From: M3007 sp964550795
GTDB taxonomy: Bacteria; Bacteroidota; Bacteroidia; Chitinophagales; Saprospiraceae
Assembly (NCBI GenBank): GCA_964550795.1
Contig: CAZKBH010000005.1
Span: 80,629 to 144,628, forward strand
Length of the DNA: 64,000 nt
Direction: 5' to 3'
Shown piece by piece: positions 18,466-27,413 of the stretch; the stretch's first letter is position 1, and each line of letters opens with the position of its first letter. The notes under the pieces are model-generated. The model did not search any database and was not told the DNA's origin. It saw only the letters and a program-made list of their open reading frames with translations. The position numbers and the translations under genes were made by a program.

Positions 18466-18555
18466 CATACTACTGGACATTTTTGTCTTGCTACCAGACC
18501 TATAAGGTTTTTAAAACCTTATAGGTCTCGATTTCAGAAAATGTCCAGTAGTATG
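18466..18555. repeat. Nested inverted repeat (palindrome inside a longer inverted repeat)
   Basis: Outer arms 18466-18483 and 18538-18555 are perfect 18-bp reverse complements (CATACTACTGGACATTTT). Between them lies a separate, almost perfect 33-bp palindrome (18496-18528; arms AGACCTATAAGGTTTT). The 320-base stretch 18352-18671 between two divergent genes holds only this element and the -7 box at 18631. Confidence 0.9.
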
Positions 18556-18630
18556 GCCGTCCGATCCGCTTTTCAGGCGATGCAATATGTCTTTGGGCAA
18601 AAAAATGAAGGCTTAGCTAACAGGGGTTTG

Positions 18631-18638
18631 TAAGTTTG
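18631..18638 (+). promoter_or_regulatory. Candidate -7 element of the hydroxyacyl-CoA dehydrogenase promoter
   Basis: TAAGTTTG matches the Bacteroidota consensus TAnnTTTG and lies 33 bases before the ATG. No well-spaced -33 TTG was found, so the call is tentative. Confidence 0.4.
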
Positions 18639-18671
18639 CGGCCCAAACTTGAACGTAACATAATCAAACGC

Positions 18672-19832
18672 ATGGACACAATTGGAATTCTAGGGGCAGG
18701 TGCAATGGGCAGTGGAATCGCGCAGGTAGCCGCAGCAGCGGGCCACAATGTGGTAATTTGCGATAATTTGATCATCGCACTCACCAAGGCCAGCCGCAAT
18801 GTGCAGGCCACGCTTAAAAATCTGGTGGAAAAAGGAAAAATGACCGATGCAGATTCCTACGCATTGTTCAGTCGCCTGAAATTCACCGATCACATGAGCG
18901 AATTCCGCGACTGTTCCATCGTGATTGAAGCGATTGTGGAAGATATTGAGCAAAAACAGATCGCGTTCCGAAGCATGGAGGCCATTGTGGACAAAGGCAC
19001 CATTTTGGCCAGCAATACCTCCTCGCTGTCCATTTCGGCCATGGGCGCACCGTTGAAACACCCGGAACGTATCCTCGGAGTTCATTTTTTCAATCCCGCC
19101 CCGCTCATGCGATTGGTGGAAATCATTCCCGGCTTGCAAACAGACCCTGCGGTGGTGGAACGGGGCAAACAGCTGATTGACGGTTGGGGCAAAACCACGG
19201 TAGTCGCTAAAGACACCCCTGGCTTTATCGTCAACCGGGTGGCCAGACCTTATTATGGGGAAGCCCTGCGTATTTTCGACGAGGGAATTGCCGATGAACC
19301 AACGATTGACTGGGCCATGCGCGAACTCTGTGGATTCCGAATGGGGCCATTTGAACTGATGGATTTTATCGGAAACGACATCAACTACGCGGTAACTGAA
19401 GTGGTGTTCTCCAATTTCTTTTTTGACCCTCGTTACAAACCCTCTTTTACCCAAAAACGACTCGTGGAAGCGCACTATTTTGGCAGAAAAAGCGGACGTG
19501 GTTTCTACGATTACCGAAATGGCGCCAGCCTGCCCGAACCTACTAAAAACGAAGCCGTTGGCCACGAAATCGCCACCCGAATCCTTGCCATGCTCATCAA
19601 TGAAGCCGCCGACGCGCTCTATCTCCGCGTGGCCAGCCGCGACGACATTGAATTGGCCATGACGCAGGGGGTCAACTATCCCAAAGGACTGCTTTCCTGG
19701 GCCGACGAAATTGGCATTGAAAACATTGTAGGAAAACTTGATTCACTCTACGTCGAATACCTCGAAGACCGCTACCGTTGCAGCCCGCTGCTCCGAAAAA
19801 TGAGCCGGGAAGGGAGACGTTTTTTTAACTAA
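18672..19832 (+). CDS. 3-hydroxyacyl-CoA / 3-hydroxybutyryl-CoA dehydrogenase
   Basis: NAD-dependent oxidation of (S)-3-hydroxyacyl-CoA in fatty-acid or butyrate-type metabolism. The 386-residue protein begins with the Rossmann loop TIGILGAGAMGSGIAQVAAA, followed by the catalytic region IVEAIVEDIEQK, LASNTSSLSISAMG and the His-containing GVHFFNPAPLMRLVEIIPG, then PGFIVNRVARPYY. The second domain (GPFELMDFIGNDINYAV) and a further C-terminal 3HCDH-like repeat (MTQGVNYPKGLLSWADEIG) explain the length above the usual ~285 residues. The ATG at 18672 directly precedes the NAD motif. It is followed closely by a HIT gene and then GH20. Confidence 0.9.
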   Translation: MDTIGILGAGAMGSGIAQVAAAAGHNVVICDNLIIALTKASRNVQATLKNLVEKGKMTDADSYALFSRLKFTDHMSEFRDCSIVIEAIVEDIEQKQIAFRSMEAIVDKGTILASNTSSLSISAMGAPLKHPERILGVHFFNPAPLMRLVEIIPGLQTDPAVVERGKQLIDGWGKTTVVAKDTPGFIVNRVARPYYGEALRIFDEGIADEPTIDWAMRELCGFRMGPFELMDFIGNDINYAVTEVVFSNFFFDPRYKPSFTQKRLVEAHYFGRKSGRGFYDYRNGASLPEPTKNEAVGHEIATRILAMLINEAADALYLRVASRDDIELAMTQGVNYPKGLLSWADEIGIENIVGKLDSLYVEYLEDRYRCSPLLRKMSREGRRFFN

Positions 19833-19871
19833 AACCTACTATTTCCTCACTAATTTAAGCAAACGCACCTT

Positions 19872-20276
19872 ATGGCTTCTATATTCACCAAAATTGTAAA
19901 CGGCGAAATCCCTTGCCACAAAATCGCAGAAACGGCTGATTATCTGGCCTTTCTGGATGTCCGCCCCCAAACGTATGGGCACACCCTGTGCATCACAAAA
20001 CAGGAAATTGACTATATTTTTGATGTGGACGACGAACTGTACGCCGGGCTGTGGCTTTTTGCCAAACTGGTGGCTAAAGGTCTGAAAGAAGCCGTCCCCT
20101 GCAAACGGGTCTGCATCGTGGTCATCGGCGATGAAGTGCGGCACACGCACGTGCATCTGCTGCCTTTTAATAGCATGGAAGATGTGAAATTTAGCCCAAA
20201 AGCGAAAGTGGATCTTAGCCAGGACGAGTTCCGCGATCTGGCTGCGAAAATCACGGCGGAAGTGGCAAAAGTCTAG
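19872..20276 (+). CDS. HIT family nucleotide hydrolase/transferase
   Basis: A 134-residue histidine-triad protein, likely hydrolysing nucleoside phosphoramidates or dinucleotides in the cytoplasm. It opens MASIFTKIVNGEIPCHKIAE, the usual HIT start, and ends with the triad H91-T-H93-V-H95 in HTHVHLLPF. Length and motif spacing are normal for bacterial HinT-like proteins, although the segment between CITKQEIDYIFDVDD and the triad is more divergent than usual. It lies 39 bases after the dehydrogenase and may be co-transcribed. Confidence 0.9.
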   Translation: MASIFTKIVNGEIPCHKIAETADYLAFLDVRPQTYGHTLCITKQEIDYIFDVDDELYAGLWLFAKLVAKGLKEAVPCKRVCIVVIGDEVRHTHVHLLPFNSMEDVKFSPKAKVDLSQDEFRDLAAKITAEVAKV

Positions 20277-20305
20277 TAAACATTTTTATGGAACCACGTT
20301 TAGGC

Positions 20306-20324
20306 AAAATGTCCAGTTGTATGG
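20306..20324 (+). repeat. Solitary arm related to the 18466-18555 inverted repeat
   Basis: AAAATGTCCAGTTGTATGG matches the right outer arm at 18538-18556 with one change (T for A). No partner arm is present here. It lies 43 bases before the GH20 start. Confidence 0.75.
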
Positions 20325-20367
20325 TTTAGGGGTTTTATCTTGCGGGCAAATAGAAGAAAAACACTTT

Positions 20368-22677
20368 ATGATGTCACGATTTTGGGCACTCTTAATCTTC
20401 GCCCCGCTCTTCGCAAACTGCCAGACCCCGCCAAATTCCATCAACATCATCCCCCTGCCTCAAAGTATTGAAACACGCAAGGGGGAGTTCATGCTGAAAA
20501 AAGATACCCGTATTTATGTCCCGGAAGGCCAGGCCGACTGGGAGCTTCCCGCCCAGTATTTCATGGCTATGACCGCTACCAGCACGGGTTATCGCCTGCA
20601 AAGTCAGCCGTTTCAAAAATTCAAAGCGCCCAAAGGCAACTCCATCTATTTCTTACCTGACCCCACCATTACTTCCGAGGAAGGTTACCTCCTGGAAGTA
20701 AAAACCAATGCCGTGCTCATCCGCGCCAAAACGGCTGCCGGGGCTTTCTACGCAGTTCAAACCCTCCGCCAACTGTTCCCGGTCGAATTCGGTGGCACGC
20801 ACAGCTACGGGAGCGTGAAATGGGTCGCCCCGGCCTGTCTGATTCAGGATGCCCCCCGGTTTGCCTACCGTGGTATGCATTTGGACGTGGGGCGGCATTT
20901 TTTCCAGCCTGTCTTTATCAAAAAATACATTGACATGCTGGCCATGCACAAATTCAACAAGTTCCATTGGCACCTCACCGACGATCAAGGCTGGCGGGTT
21001 GAGATTAAAAAATACCCGGAACTTCAACGCACAGCCGCTTGCAGAAACGAGACGCTGATTGGGCATTACAACGACCAGCCACACCAATTTGACGGTAAAA
21101 AATACTGCGGCGTTTACACCCAAAGGGAAATCAAGGACATCGTAGAATACGCCCAAAAACGTTTCGTGACCATCATTCCGGAAATTGAAATGCCGGGCCA
21201 CGCAATGGCGGCGCTCTCGGCGTATCCCGAACTCGGCTGCACGGGCGGACCCTACCAAACGGCCACTAAATGGGGCATTTTTGAGGATGTTTTTTGCGCT
21301 GGCAATGACAAAACCTTTGCCTTCCTCGATGATGTAATGGCCGAAATTGTGGAATTGTTCCCAAGCACCTACATCCATATTGGCGGCGATGAGTGCCCCA
21401 AAACACGCTGGGAAGCCTGCGAAAAATGTAAAAAACGCATGCAAAACGAGGGCCTCAAGGATGCCCACGAGCTGCAGAGTTATTTCATTCGCCGCATGGA
21501 AAAAACGCTCGCCCTGCACAATCGGAAAATTATCGGCTGGGACGAAATTCTGGAAGGTGGACTGGCCCCCACCGCAACCGTGATGAGCTGGCGCGGCACC
21601 GAGGGAGGCATTGCAGCCGCAAAGTCTGGCCACGATGCCATCATGACGCCTGGTTCACACTGTTACTTCGATCACTACCAGAGCGACCCCAGCACGGAAC
21701 CAGTGGCCATTGGCGGTCTTACCACACTGGAAAAAGCGTACAGTTACGAACCAATTCCCGAAGGACTTACGCCCGAACAGGCCAAACATATTCTGGGTGC
21801 TCAGGCCAATGTTTGGACCGAATACATGCCCAAAGCCGAGCAGGTGGAATACATGGCGTTCCCAAGGGCCAGTGCGATGGCGGAGGTGGTTTGGTCGCCC
21901 AAGGAGAAGCGGAGCTGGACCGATTTTGTGAAACGGATCCAACCACACATGACCCGACTTGAAAAAGCCGGGCTAAAATTTTCGAGAAACTTTTACGACG
22001 TAACTGCTTCATTTTCAAATAATAAAGTGACGCTTAAAGCCAACGACCCCGCGCTTGAAATCCGATATACCTCGGATGGCAAACCGCCCTCGGTGAATTC
22101 CCCCAAATACGTTTCGCCCATTCCAATTACCAAAACAACCACCCTCAAGGCTGCAACTTTTGGGCGGGTAAAACCCCTTGGAAAGGCGCTGGAAGTCAAA
22201 TATACCATCCACAAAGCCATTGGAAAACCCTACAACATGCCCCGCAAACCAGACCAATACACCGGCGGCGACGAACACGCCCTGACCAACGGCATTTCAG
22301 GCGGCATTAAAACCTGGAACAACTGGGTGGGATTGGTGAATCATGACATTGACCCCGTGATTGATTTTGGCGAAGCCGTCTCTTTTGGCAAAGTCTCTTT
22401 CAATTTTGTGAACGCCAAAGACTCCTGGATTTGGCCTCCAAAAGCGGCAGAACTATACGTTTCAGAAGACGGAACCAATTTTAAATTATTGACAACCAAA
22501 ACCATAGATGCAGATGCCATGGATGGCGCCACGGTTGAAAATGTAGTTCTGGACACCCCGGGTGCCAAAGGCCGCTATTTAAAATTGGTGGTAAAAAAAT
22601 ACGGGGTAATCCCCAAAGGAGAACCCGGCGAAACCAACGGTGCCTGGCTTTTTGTGGATGAGGTAGTGGTGGACTGA
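20368..22677 (+). CDS. Beta-N-acetylhexosaminidase (GH20)
   Basis: Exported enzyme releasing terminal N-acetylhexosamine from chitin-derived oligosaccharides, glycans or peptidoglycan fragments. The 769-residue protein has an export signal (MMSRFWALLIFAPLFANCQ; the Cys could be a weak lipobox), a GH20b N-terminal domain (about 25-150), and the catalytic barrel (about 155-500) with HKFNKFHWHLTDDQGWRVEI, IPEIEMPGHAMAALSAYP and the D341-E342 catalytic pair in HIGGDECPKTRW. It ends with a CHB_HEX-like beta domain (about 550-620) and an F5/8 type C-like domain (about 640-769). The ATG at 20368 is preferred over an upstream TTG. UMF1 follows 32 bases downstream. Confidence 0.9.
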   Translation: MMSRFWALLIFAPLFANCQTPPNSINIIPLPQSIETRKGEFMLKKDTRIYVPEGQADWELPAQYFMAMTATSTGYRLQSQPFQKFKAPKGNSIYFLPDPTITSEEGYLLEVKTNAVLIRAKTAAGAFYAVQTLRQLFPVEFGGTHSYGSVKWVAPACLIQDAPRFAYRGMHLDVGRHFFQPVFIKKYIDMLAMHKFNKFHWHLTDDQGWRVEIKKYPELQRTAACRNETLIGHYNDQPHQFDGKKYCGVYTQREIKDIVEYAQKRFVTIIPEIEMPGHAMAALSAYPELGCTGGPYQTATKWGIFEDVFCAGNDKTFAFLDDVMAEIVELFPSTYIHIGGDECPKTRWEACEKCKKRMQNEGLKDAHELQSYFIRRMEKTLALHNRKIIGWDEILEGGLAPTATVMSWRGTEGGIAAAKSGHDAIMTPGSHCYFDHYQSDPSTEPVAIGGLTTLEKAYSYEPIPEGLTPEQAKHILGAQANVWTEYMPKAEQVEYMAFPRASAMAEVVWSPKEKRSWTDFVKRIQPHMTRLEKAGLKFSRNFYDVTASFSNNKVTLKANDPALEIRYTSDGKPPSVNSPKYVSPIPITKTTTLKAATFGRVKPLGKALEVKYTIHKAIGKPYNMPRKPDQYTGGDEHALTNGISGGIKTWNNWVGLVNHDIDPVIDFGEAVSFGKVSFNFVNAKDSWIWPPKAAELYVSEDGTNFKLLTTKTIDADAMDGATVENVVLDTPGAKGRYLKLVVKKYGVIPKGEPGETNGAWLFVDEVVVD

Positions 22678-22709
22678 ACAAGAAATTCAACATCCAAATC
22701 TTAAATATT

Positions 22710-24020
22710 GTGGAAACAACCAACCCGCAACCGAGTAGCCGAAAATCAGACAAAAACAACCCGCGCACCCTCAAGGCCTGGGCGATTTTTGATTGGGCCA
22801 ACTCCGCCTACGCGCTGGTCATTACGGTCGCAATTTTCCCCGGTTATTTCCTTCAGTTGACGGACGATACGGTCAATGTGTTGGGATTACGCATGTCTGA
22901 CAGCACCTTGTACGCCTGGAGTATTGCCTTGGCTTATTTGATTATTGCCGCCGTTTCGCCCATACTTTCGGGCATTGCGGATTATGGGGGCAGGAAGAAG
23001 GTTTTTTTGCGATTTTTTACCACATTAGGTGCCTTGGCTTGTTTTTCGTTGCTCTTTTTTACCGGGATGCCGACGCTCTGGGTAGGGGTAGTGGGTTTTA
23101 TTCTGGCAACCATTGGTTTTGCGGGCGGCATTGTGTTTTACAACTCGTTTTTACCCATCATCGCCACCGAAGACCGGTATGATGATGTGAGTGCAAAAGG
23201 ATTCAGTTACGGGTTTATTGGAAGCGTTATCTTGCTGGTTATCAATCTGATAGTCATCATGAACTACGAGTGGTTTGGGTTTTCCGATGGACTTCGGGCG
23301 GTTCCAACGGCCTTTGTGATGGTTGGTTTGTGGTGGATTGGGTTTGCCCAAATCCCGCTGCGTCGGCTGCCGGAAGACCGACCCAGTGCCCCGGTTGAAA
23401 ACCTGCTTGGTAAAGGATATCAGGAAATCCGAAAAGCCTGGCGCAACCTCCGCTCCAATCCCAATGCCATGCGCTTTCTCATCTCGTTTTTCTGCTATAA
23501 TGCAGGGGTTCAAGCGGTGCTGTTTTTGGCGGCCACTTTTGCAGAAAAGGAATTGCATTTCTCCTCCACAGGGCTTATTTTTCTGGTCTTGATCCTCCAG
23601 ATTGTAGCCATTGGCGGCGCCTGGGGTTCGGCCAAACTCTCGGGTAAAAAAGGGAACAAGTTTACGATTGTAAGCATGCTCATCATCTGGGCAATCATCT
23701 GCGTCGTGGGTTATTTTGTACAAACCGGACTGGATTTCTACCTCTTAGCTTCTGCGGTAGGCGTAGTGATGGGCGGGACTCAATCTCTTTCGCGCAGCAC
23801 TTATGCCAAGTTATTGCCCGAAAACACCCCCGATACAGCCTCCTATTTTAGCTTTTACGATGTAATGGATAAGGTTTCGACCGTCGTGGGTACCTTCACT
23901 TTTGGTTTTGTAGAACAAATCACCGGCGGTATGCGCAACAGCGTAATGGCTTTGGCGGTGTTTTTTATACTTAGCTTGTACGTCATCGCATCCGTTAAAA
24001 TCAAACGAATGGAGGTTTAG
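22710..24020 (+). CDS. MFS transporter, UMF1 / Atg22-like family
   Basis: A 436-residue integral membrane protein with about 11-12 hydrophobic segments. The N-terminal LKAWAIFDWANSAYALVITV and the loop SGIADYGGRKKVFLRFF are characteristic of the UMF1 (Atg22-like) group of the major facilitator superfamily. Substrates of bacterial members are not established. The start is a GTG at 22710; no ATG lies near. Gene order (GH20, this transporter, acyl-CoA ligase) with gaps of 32 and 1 base suggests one operon, so uptake of a sugar or export of a product linked to the hexosaminidase is possible but unproven. Confidence 0.85.
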   Translation: METTNPQPSSRKSDKNNPRTLKAWAIFDWANSAYALVITVAIFPGYFLQLTDDTVNVLGLRMSDSTLYAWSIALAYLIIAAVSPILSGIADYGGRKKVFLRFFTTLGALACFSLLFFTGMPTLWVGVVGFILATIGFAGGIVFYNSFLPIIATEDRYDDVSAKGFSYGFIGSVILLVINLIVIMNYEWFGFSDGLRAVPTAFVMVGLWWIGFAQIPLRRLPEDRPSAPVENLLGKGYQEIRKAWRNLRSNPNAMRFLISFFCYNAGVQAVLFLAATFAEKELHFSSTGLIFLVLILQIVAIGGAWGSAKLSGKKGNKFTIVSMLIIWAIICVVGYFVQTGLDFYLLASAVGVVMGGTQSLSRSTYAKLLPENTPDTASYFSFYDVMDKVSTVVGTFTFGFVEQITGGMRNSVMALAVFFILSLYVIASVKIKRMEV

Positions 24021-24021
24021 C

Positions 24022-25836
24022 ATGAACTTCACCAGACTTTTCGACATCCTTGAATATCAGCAACTTCGCTACCCGCAGAAGTTCGCTGCAGCCGGTCGAA
24101 TAGCTGGAGCCTGGCGTACCTGGACCACCGAGCAACTCCTCTCCGAACGCGACCATGTCAGTGCCGGACTCCTGCATCAGGGCTTGCTCCCAGGCGATCG
24201 GGTGGGCATCCTCGCACACTGCGGCAGTCCCGAATGGATCATCGCCGATGCCGCCATGATGCAGCTGGGCATCATTCCTGTACCGATTCATGCAACCGCT
24301 CGATTGGATGAAATTGCGCACATCGCAGCGGATGCAGACCTGTGTGCTTGTTTTATCAGCAACGAAGACATGTTGGATAAATTCGAAGCGGCTGGCCTGC
24401 GTTTGAAGTTCGTATTTTCTTTTGCTTCAAAAAACGAAGCCGCGAGTTCAACGAATGCGGAAACCAGCGCACATCCAAACCTAATCTACTGGAACGAACT
24501 CGCCTGCGAACCCGACGAACACCTCGCAGGCAAAATCCAATATTACCGCGACGGCATTCACCCCGAAGATCTGGCCACGCTGCTCTACACCTCCGGCACC
24601 ACCGGATTGCCCAAAGGCGTGATGTTGAGCCATCAAAATATCGTCAGCAATGTCAAATCCGTGTTGGCCATCGTGCCCGTCGGACCAGATACCGTAGCCG
24701 TGAGTTTCCTGCCCATGAGCCATATTTTGGAACGAATGGTGTGTTTTACCTACCAGGCCGCCGGCACGCCCATCTGGTTTGCCGATAGTATGGAACGTTT
24801 GCCCAAGACGCTTTTAGAGGTCAGACCGCATTTTTTGACGGCGGTGCCGAGGGTCCTCGAACGGATGTACGAACGACTTTTGGAGGAACGAAACCGGGGC
24901 GGACGTTTGAAAAAGAAAATACTCGATTGGGCCATTGCGCTCGGGGAACGTTTCCCCTACGCTGGGGGACAAGCCATGCCCTTTGATTACCGATTGAAAC
25001 GCTGGATTGCCGATTTGCTCGTTTTTAGGCATTGGAGACGGCGAATGGGCGGTCGAATTCGCTACATTGCGGTAGGCGCGGCAGCCTTGCAACCGAGGTT
25101 GGGTCGCCTGTTTTCAGCTGCACGGATCGAGGTGCGGGAGGGTTATGGACTAACGGAAACCAGCCCAGTGATTGCATTCAACCGCTTTGAGCCTGGCGGA
25201 GTGCATTTTGGAACTGTGGGCATTCCGGCTCCGGGCGTGGAAGTGCGCATTGCCGCGCTGCGCGATGAATCCGGCAACGGTGAGGTGGAAGTGCGCGGCC
25301 CGAACGTAACGAGCGGCTACCTGCATCTGCCCGAAGAAACTGCCGAGCGTTTCAGTCCCGATGGCTGGTTTCGTACAGGCGATTTGGGCCGTTTTGAGCA
25401 CAAACGTTTTTTGAGAATAACGGGCCGAATCAGTGAAATTTTTNNNNNNNNNNCTCCAGGCTATGTGGAACAACAACTGGCCACTTCCCCGTACATCAGT
25501 CAGGCGCTTGTGGTGGGCCTCAATCGGGCTTTTGTGGGCGCGCTTCTTGTACCCGACTTCCAACAGTTAGAAGCCTGGTGTGCCGACAATAAAGTGCACT
25601 GGACGGCGCCGCAGTACATGGTTTTGAATCCCAAGGTGGAAAAGTTTTTCCAGCAGGAAATTGATAAAATCAACGATGCGCGCCTGGGCACCATTGAAAA
25701 AATCAAGGTTTTTCGACTGCTTTTTGAGCCTTGGACCGCCGAAAACGGCTTGCTAACCCCGACGTTGAAGGTGCGCAGAGAAGTGTTGTCGCAAAAATTT
25801 TCGGGAGAGATTGAGGGTATGTTTGAGCGAGGTTAA
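24022..25836 (+). CDS. Long-chain acyl-CoA synthetase-like AMP-binding protein (contains an assembly gap)
   Basis: An adenylate-forming ligase of the FadD/ACSL type. Motifs: P-loop TLLYTSGTTGLPKGVMLSHQ, FLPMSHILERM, the gate YGLTETSPVIAFN, and GWFRTGDLGRFEHKRFLRIT followed by GRISEIF. Directly after GRISEIF there is a run of ten N and then PGYVEQQL; family members normally have about nine residues (a KTSGGKYVA-like segment) at that place, so the N run is a placeholder for roughly 27 bases. The reading frame on both sides is the same, so the gene is most likely intact. It starts one base after the UMF1 stop. The C-terminal tail with LTPTLKVRREVL has the conserved Lys. Confidence 0.85.
   Translation: MNFTRLFDILEYQQLRYPQKFAAAGRIAGAWRTWTTEQLLSERDHVSAGLLHQGLLPGDRVGILAHCGSPEWIIADAAMMQLGIIPVPIHATARLDEIAHIAADADLCACFISNEDMLDKFEAAGLRLKFVFSFASKNEAASSTNAETSAHPNLIYWNELACEPDEHLAGKIQYYRDGIHPEDLATLLYTSGTTGLPKGVMLSHQNIVSNVKSVLAIVPVGPDTVAVSFLPMSHILERMVCFTYQAAGTPIWFADSMERLPKTLLEVRPHFLTAVPRVLERMYERLLEERNRGGRLKKKILDWAIALGERFPYAGGQAMPFDYRLKRWIADLLVFRHWRRRMGGRIRYIAVGAAALQPRLGRLFSAARIEVREGYGLTETSPVIAFNRFEPGGVHFGTVGIPAPGVEVRIAALRDESGNGEVEVRGPNVTSGYLHLPEETAERFSPDGWFRTGDLGRFEHKRFLRITGRISEIFXXXXPGYVEQQLATSPYISQALVVGLNRAFVGALLVPDFQQLEAWCADNKVHWTAPQYMVLNPKVEKFFQQEIDKINDARLGTIEKIKVFRLLFEPWTAENGLLTPTLKVRREVLSQKFSGEIEGMFERG
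25444..25453. other. Assembly gap (10 N) in the acyl-CoA ligase
   Basis: Ten N bases lie in the hinge region of the ligase. Family comparison suggests the true missing segment is longer, by a multiple of three. Confidence 0.95.
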
Positions 25837-25841
25837 ACCCC

Positions 25842-26900
25842 TCAATCCTTCACCCGCCCCATCCCCATCATTTTTAACATCCACCTCGGCAATGGCTTCT
25901 CCGGATTTTTCCGTTTGCGCAAATCCAGGAACCAGCCGATTTTTTTGAGAATGGGCACTTTATGGGTTTCCACAAATTCAATGAGGGTCCCATCCGGGTC
26001 TTCGATATAAGAGAAATAACCTGCCGCCTCGCCCATATCGAAGGAACCGCTGCTGTCAACGGTGAAAGCATGCCCCTTCGCTTCGCAGGCCTTTTTCATC
26101 TCGGCCATTCCGGTGATGTCAAAACACAGGTGGATATAGCCCAGGTCACCCCATAAGCGGTTTTCAAAAATTTTACGAGGGGTACGATCCAGACTTTGCA
26201 CCAATTCAATCTCTGTGTCGCCGAGCAGCGGGCTGAAAGGTCCCTTGCGCTTGTCCGGGTGGCGCAGCAGCACCCGGCGATAGCAACCAAAACCACCATC
26301 CACACCGGTCCAATCGTTGAAATTGTCCGTCTGGTCGTACACTACCGTCTGATAACCCAGGATTTCAGCGTAAAATTTGACTGCGCGATCCATGTCAGAT
26401 ACGCCCACAAAAGCACCATACACACCACCTGTGTGTAGTTTGGAGGACGTTGAAAACCAATTGTCTGCCCCCACAATTTCAAAGGTGTTTCCCCAGGGAT
26501 CTTTGACAAAAAAATGCTCCACATTATCCGGGCGCGGCACCGGGTTGGTCTGAATGTTTACGCCGCGACTGCGAAGAAAGTCGAAGGTCGCGTGCACATC
26601 TGCCGTTTTGATTTTACAAATACCAATGCCCAGGTCGCCGAGCTGCGGCTGGAAAGGGGGCGGCACCGGGGTTCTTCCCGTGTATTGCCAAATTTCCATG
26701 CCGCCGCCGCCCCGCATATTGAGGGCGAGAATGGCGTGACGGGATTGAGGTTTTCCACCTGTGTAAGGCAGCATGAGGCCCGCTTCGGCGGCTTCCTCAA
26801 AGATGGGCACATCCATGCCGAAATGTTGGCGATACCATTTGAACGCTTCGTGGACGTTGCTGACGCCGATACCGATTTGTTGAATTCCTGAGATAAACAC
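25842..26900 (-). CDS. Two-domain VOC (glyoxalase/dioxygenase-fold) protein
   Basis: A 352-residue protein with two vicinal-oxygen-chelate modules: one at about residues 4-140 (IQQIGIGVSNVHEAFKWYRQ ... KDPWGNTFEIVG) and one at about 150-315 (VYGAFVGVSDMDRAVKFYAE ... IEDPDGTLIEFVE). The Glu of each FEIVG/IEFVE end and His residues such as LGYIHLCFD are the usual metal ligands. The C-terminal basic tail (LRKRKNPEKPLPRW) is unusual. Substrate is unknown. The start codon is GTG. The gene converges on the acyl-CoA ligase with five bases between the stops. Confidence 0.75.
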   Translation of the reverse strand: MFISGIQQIGIGVSNVHEAFKWYRQHFGMDVPIFEEAAEAGLMLPYTGGKPQSRHAILALNMRGGGGMEIWQYTGRTPVPPPFQPQLGDLGIGICKIKTADVHATFDFLRSRGVNIQTNPVPRPDNVEHFFVKDPWGNTFEIVGADNWFSTSSKLHTGGVYGAFVGVSDMDRAVKFYAEILGYQTVVYDQTDNFNDWTGVDGGFGCYRRVLLRHPDKRKGPFSPLLGDTEIELVQSLDRTPRKIFENRLWGDLGYIHLCFDITGMAEMKKACEAKGHAFTVDSSGSFDMGEAAGYFSYIEDPDGTLIEFVETHKVPILKKIGWFLDLRKRKNPEKPLPRWMLKMMGMGRVKD

Positions 26901-27051
26901 GGGGAGAGGGTTGAGATTGTTGAGAGTTTAGGGACCGCAGAATTTTGGGCAAAGGTAAAAAAGCTCGGGAGAGCTGCATACTGCGCGATTTAACTCAAAC
27001 TTTACATTGTTTTAAAATTGGAATTAACTACACATTGGAATTTTGCCTTTC

Positions 27052-27180
27052 GATTTTTCCTTTATGCACATTTTAAGCACATCAGTGCGCCGAATAAGAA
27101 TTTTGGATACAGATTTTAGTAGTTTAAAGGTTAGGAACTTTACTACAAATGCCCGGACGACGCAAGTTCTCCGGGTTTTT
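27052..27180 (+). ncRNA. Candidate small RNA of about 130 nt
   Basis: A good intrinsic terminator at 27152-27180 has no plus-strand gene before it. Upstream, TTG (27018-27020), 17 bases, then GAATTTTG (27038-27045) is one mismatch from the Bacteroidota promoter consensus. Between them an imperfect hairpin (GTAGTTTAAAG ... CTTTACTAC) lies before the terminator stem. The 5' end is an estimate. Confidence 0.35.
27152..27180 (+). terminator. Intrinsic terminator without an upstream gene
   Basis: Stem CCCGGA/TCCGGG with a 12-base loop, followed by five T. Confidence 0.65.
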
Positions 27181-27413
27181 ATTAAACCAAACTTCATATT
27201 CCCTTAACCAGTATATGGAGAGACAAGTACCAAATTTGTGCCGGTTAACAGCAACATGATTTTGCCCGCGCCCGTGTACTGCTCTCCTCTTTTTTTGCTT
27301 GTCGTTCAGTCGCCCGTTTCACCCGTTACAGGCAAAATCTTTCCCGGCGCGGGTTTTTTGAAACACAACATTCGCTTTTTTATACGGCCTTCGCCATCGG
27401 TAATTAATTGAAC

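Larger units (their letters stand above)
26901..27413. other. 513-base intergenic region
   Basis: No coding gene is seen. It holds the upstream region of the VOC gene, a candidate plus-strand small RNA with its own terminator (27052-27180), and the upstream region of the LpxH-like gene. Confidence 0.6.

Noticed and set aside
18690..19565. 291-residue ORF on the minus strand across the hydroxyacyl-CoA dehydrogenase
   Set aside because: Antisense to a clear enzyme gene with no recognisable feature.
20653..21633. 326-residue ORF on the minus strand across the GH20 gene
   Set aside because: It is antisense to a well-supported enzyme and has no domain, signal or plausible composition; an antisense artefact of codon bias.
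25444..25453. Ligase considered broken by a frameshift at the N run
   Set aside because: Both sides read in one frame with family motifs; the N run is an assembly placeholder.
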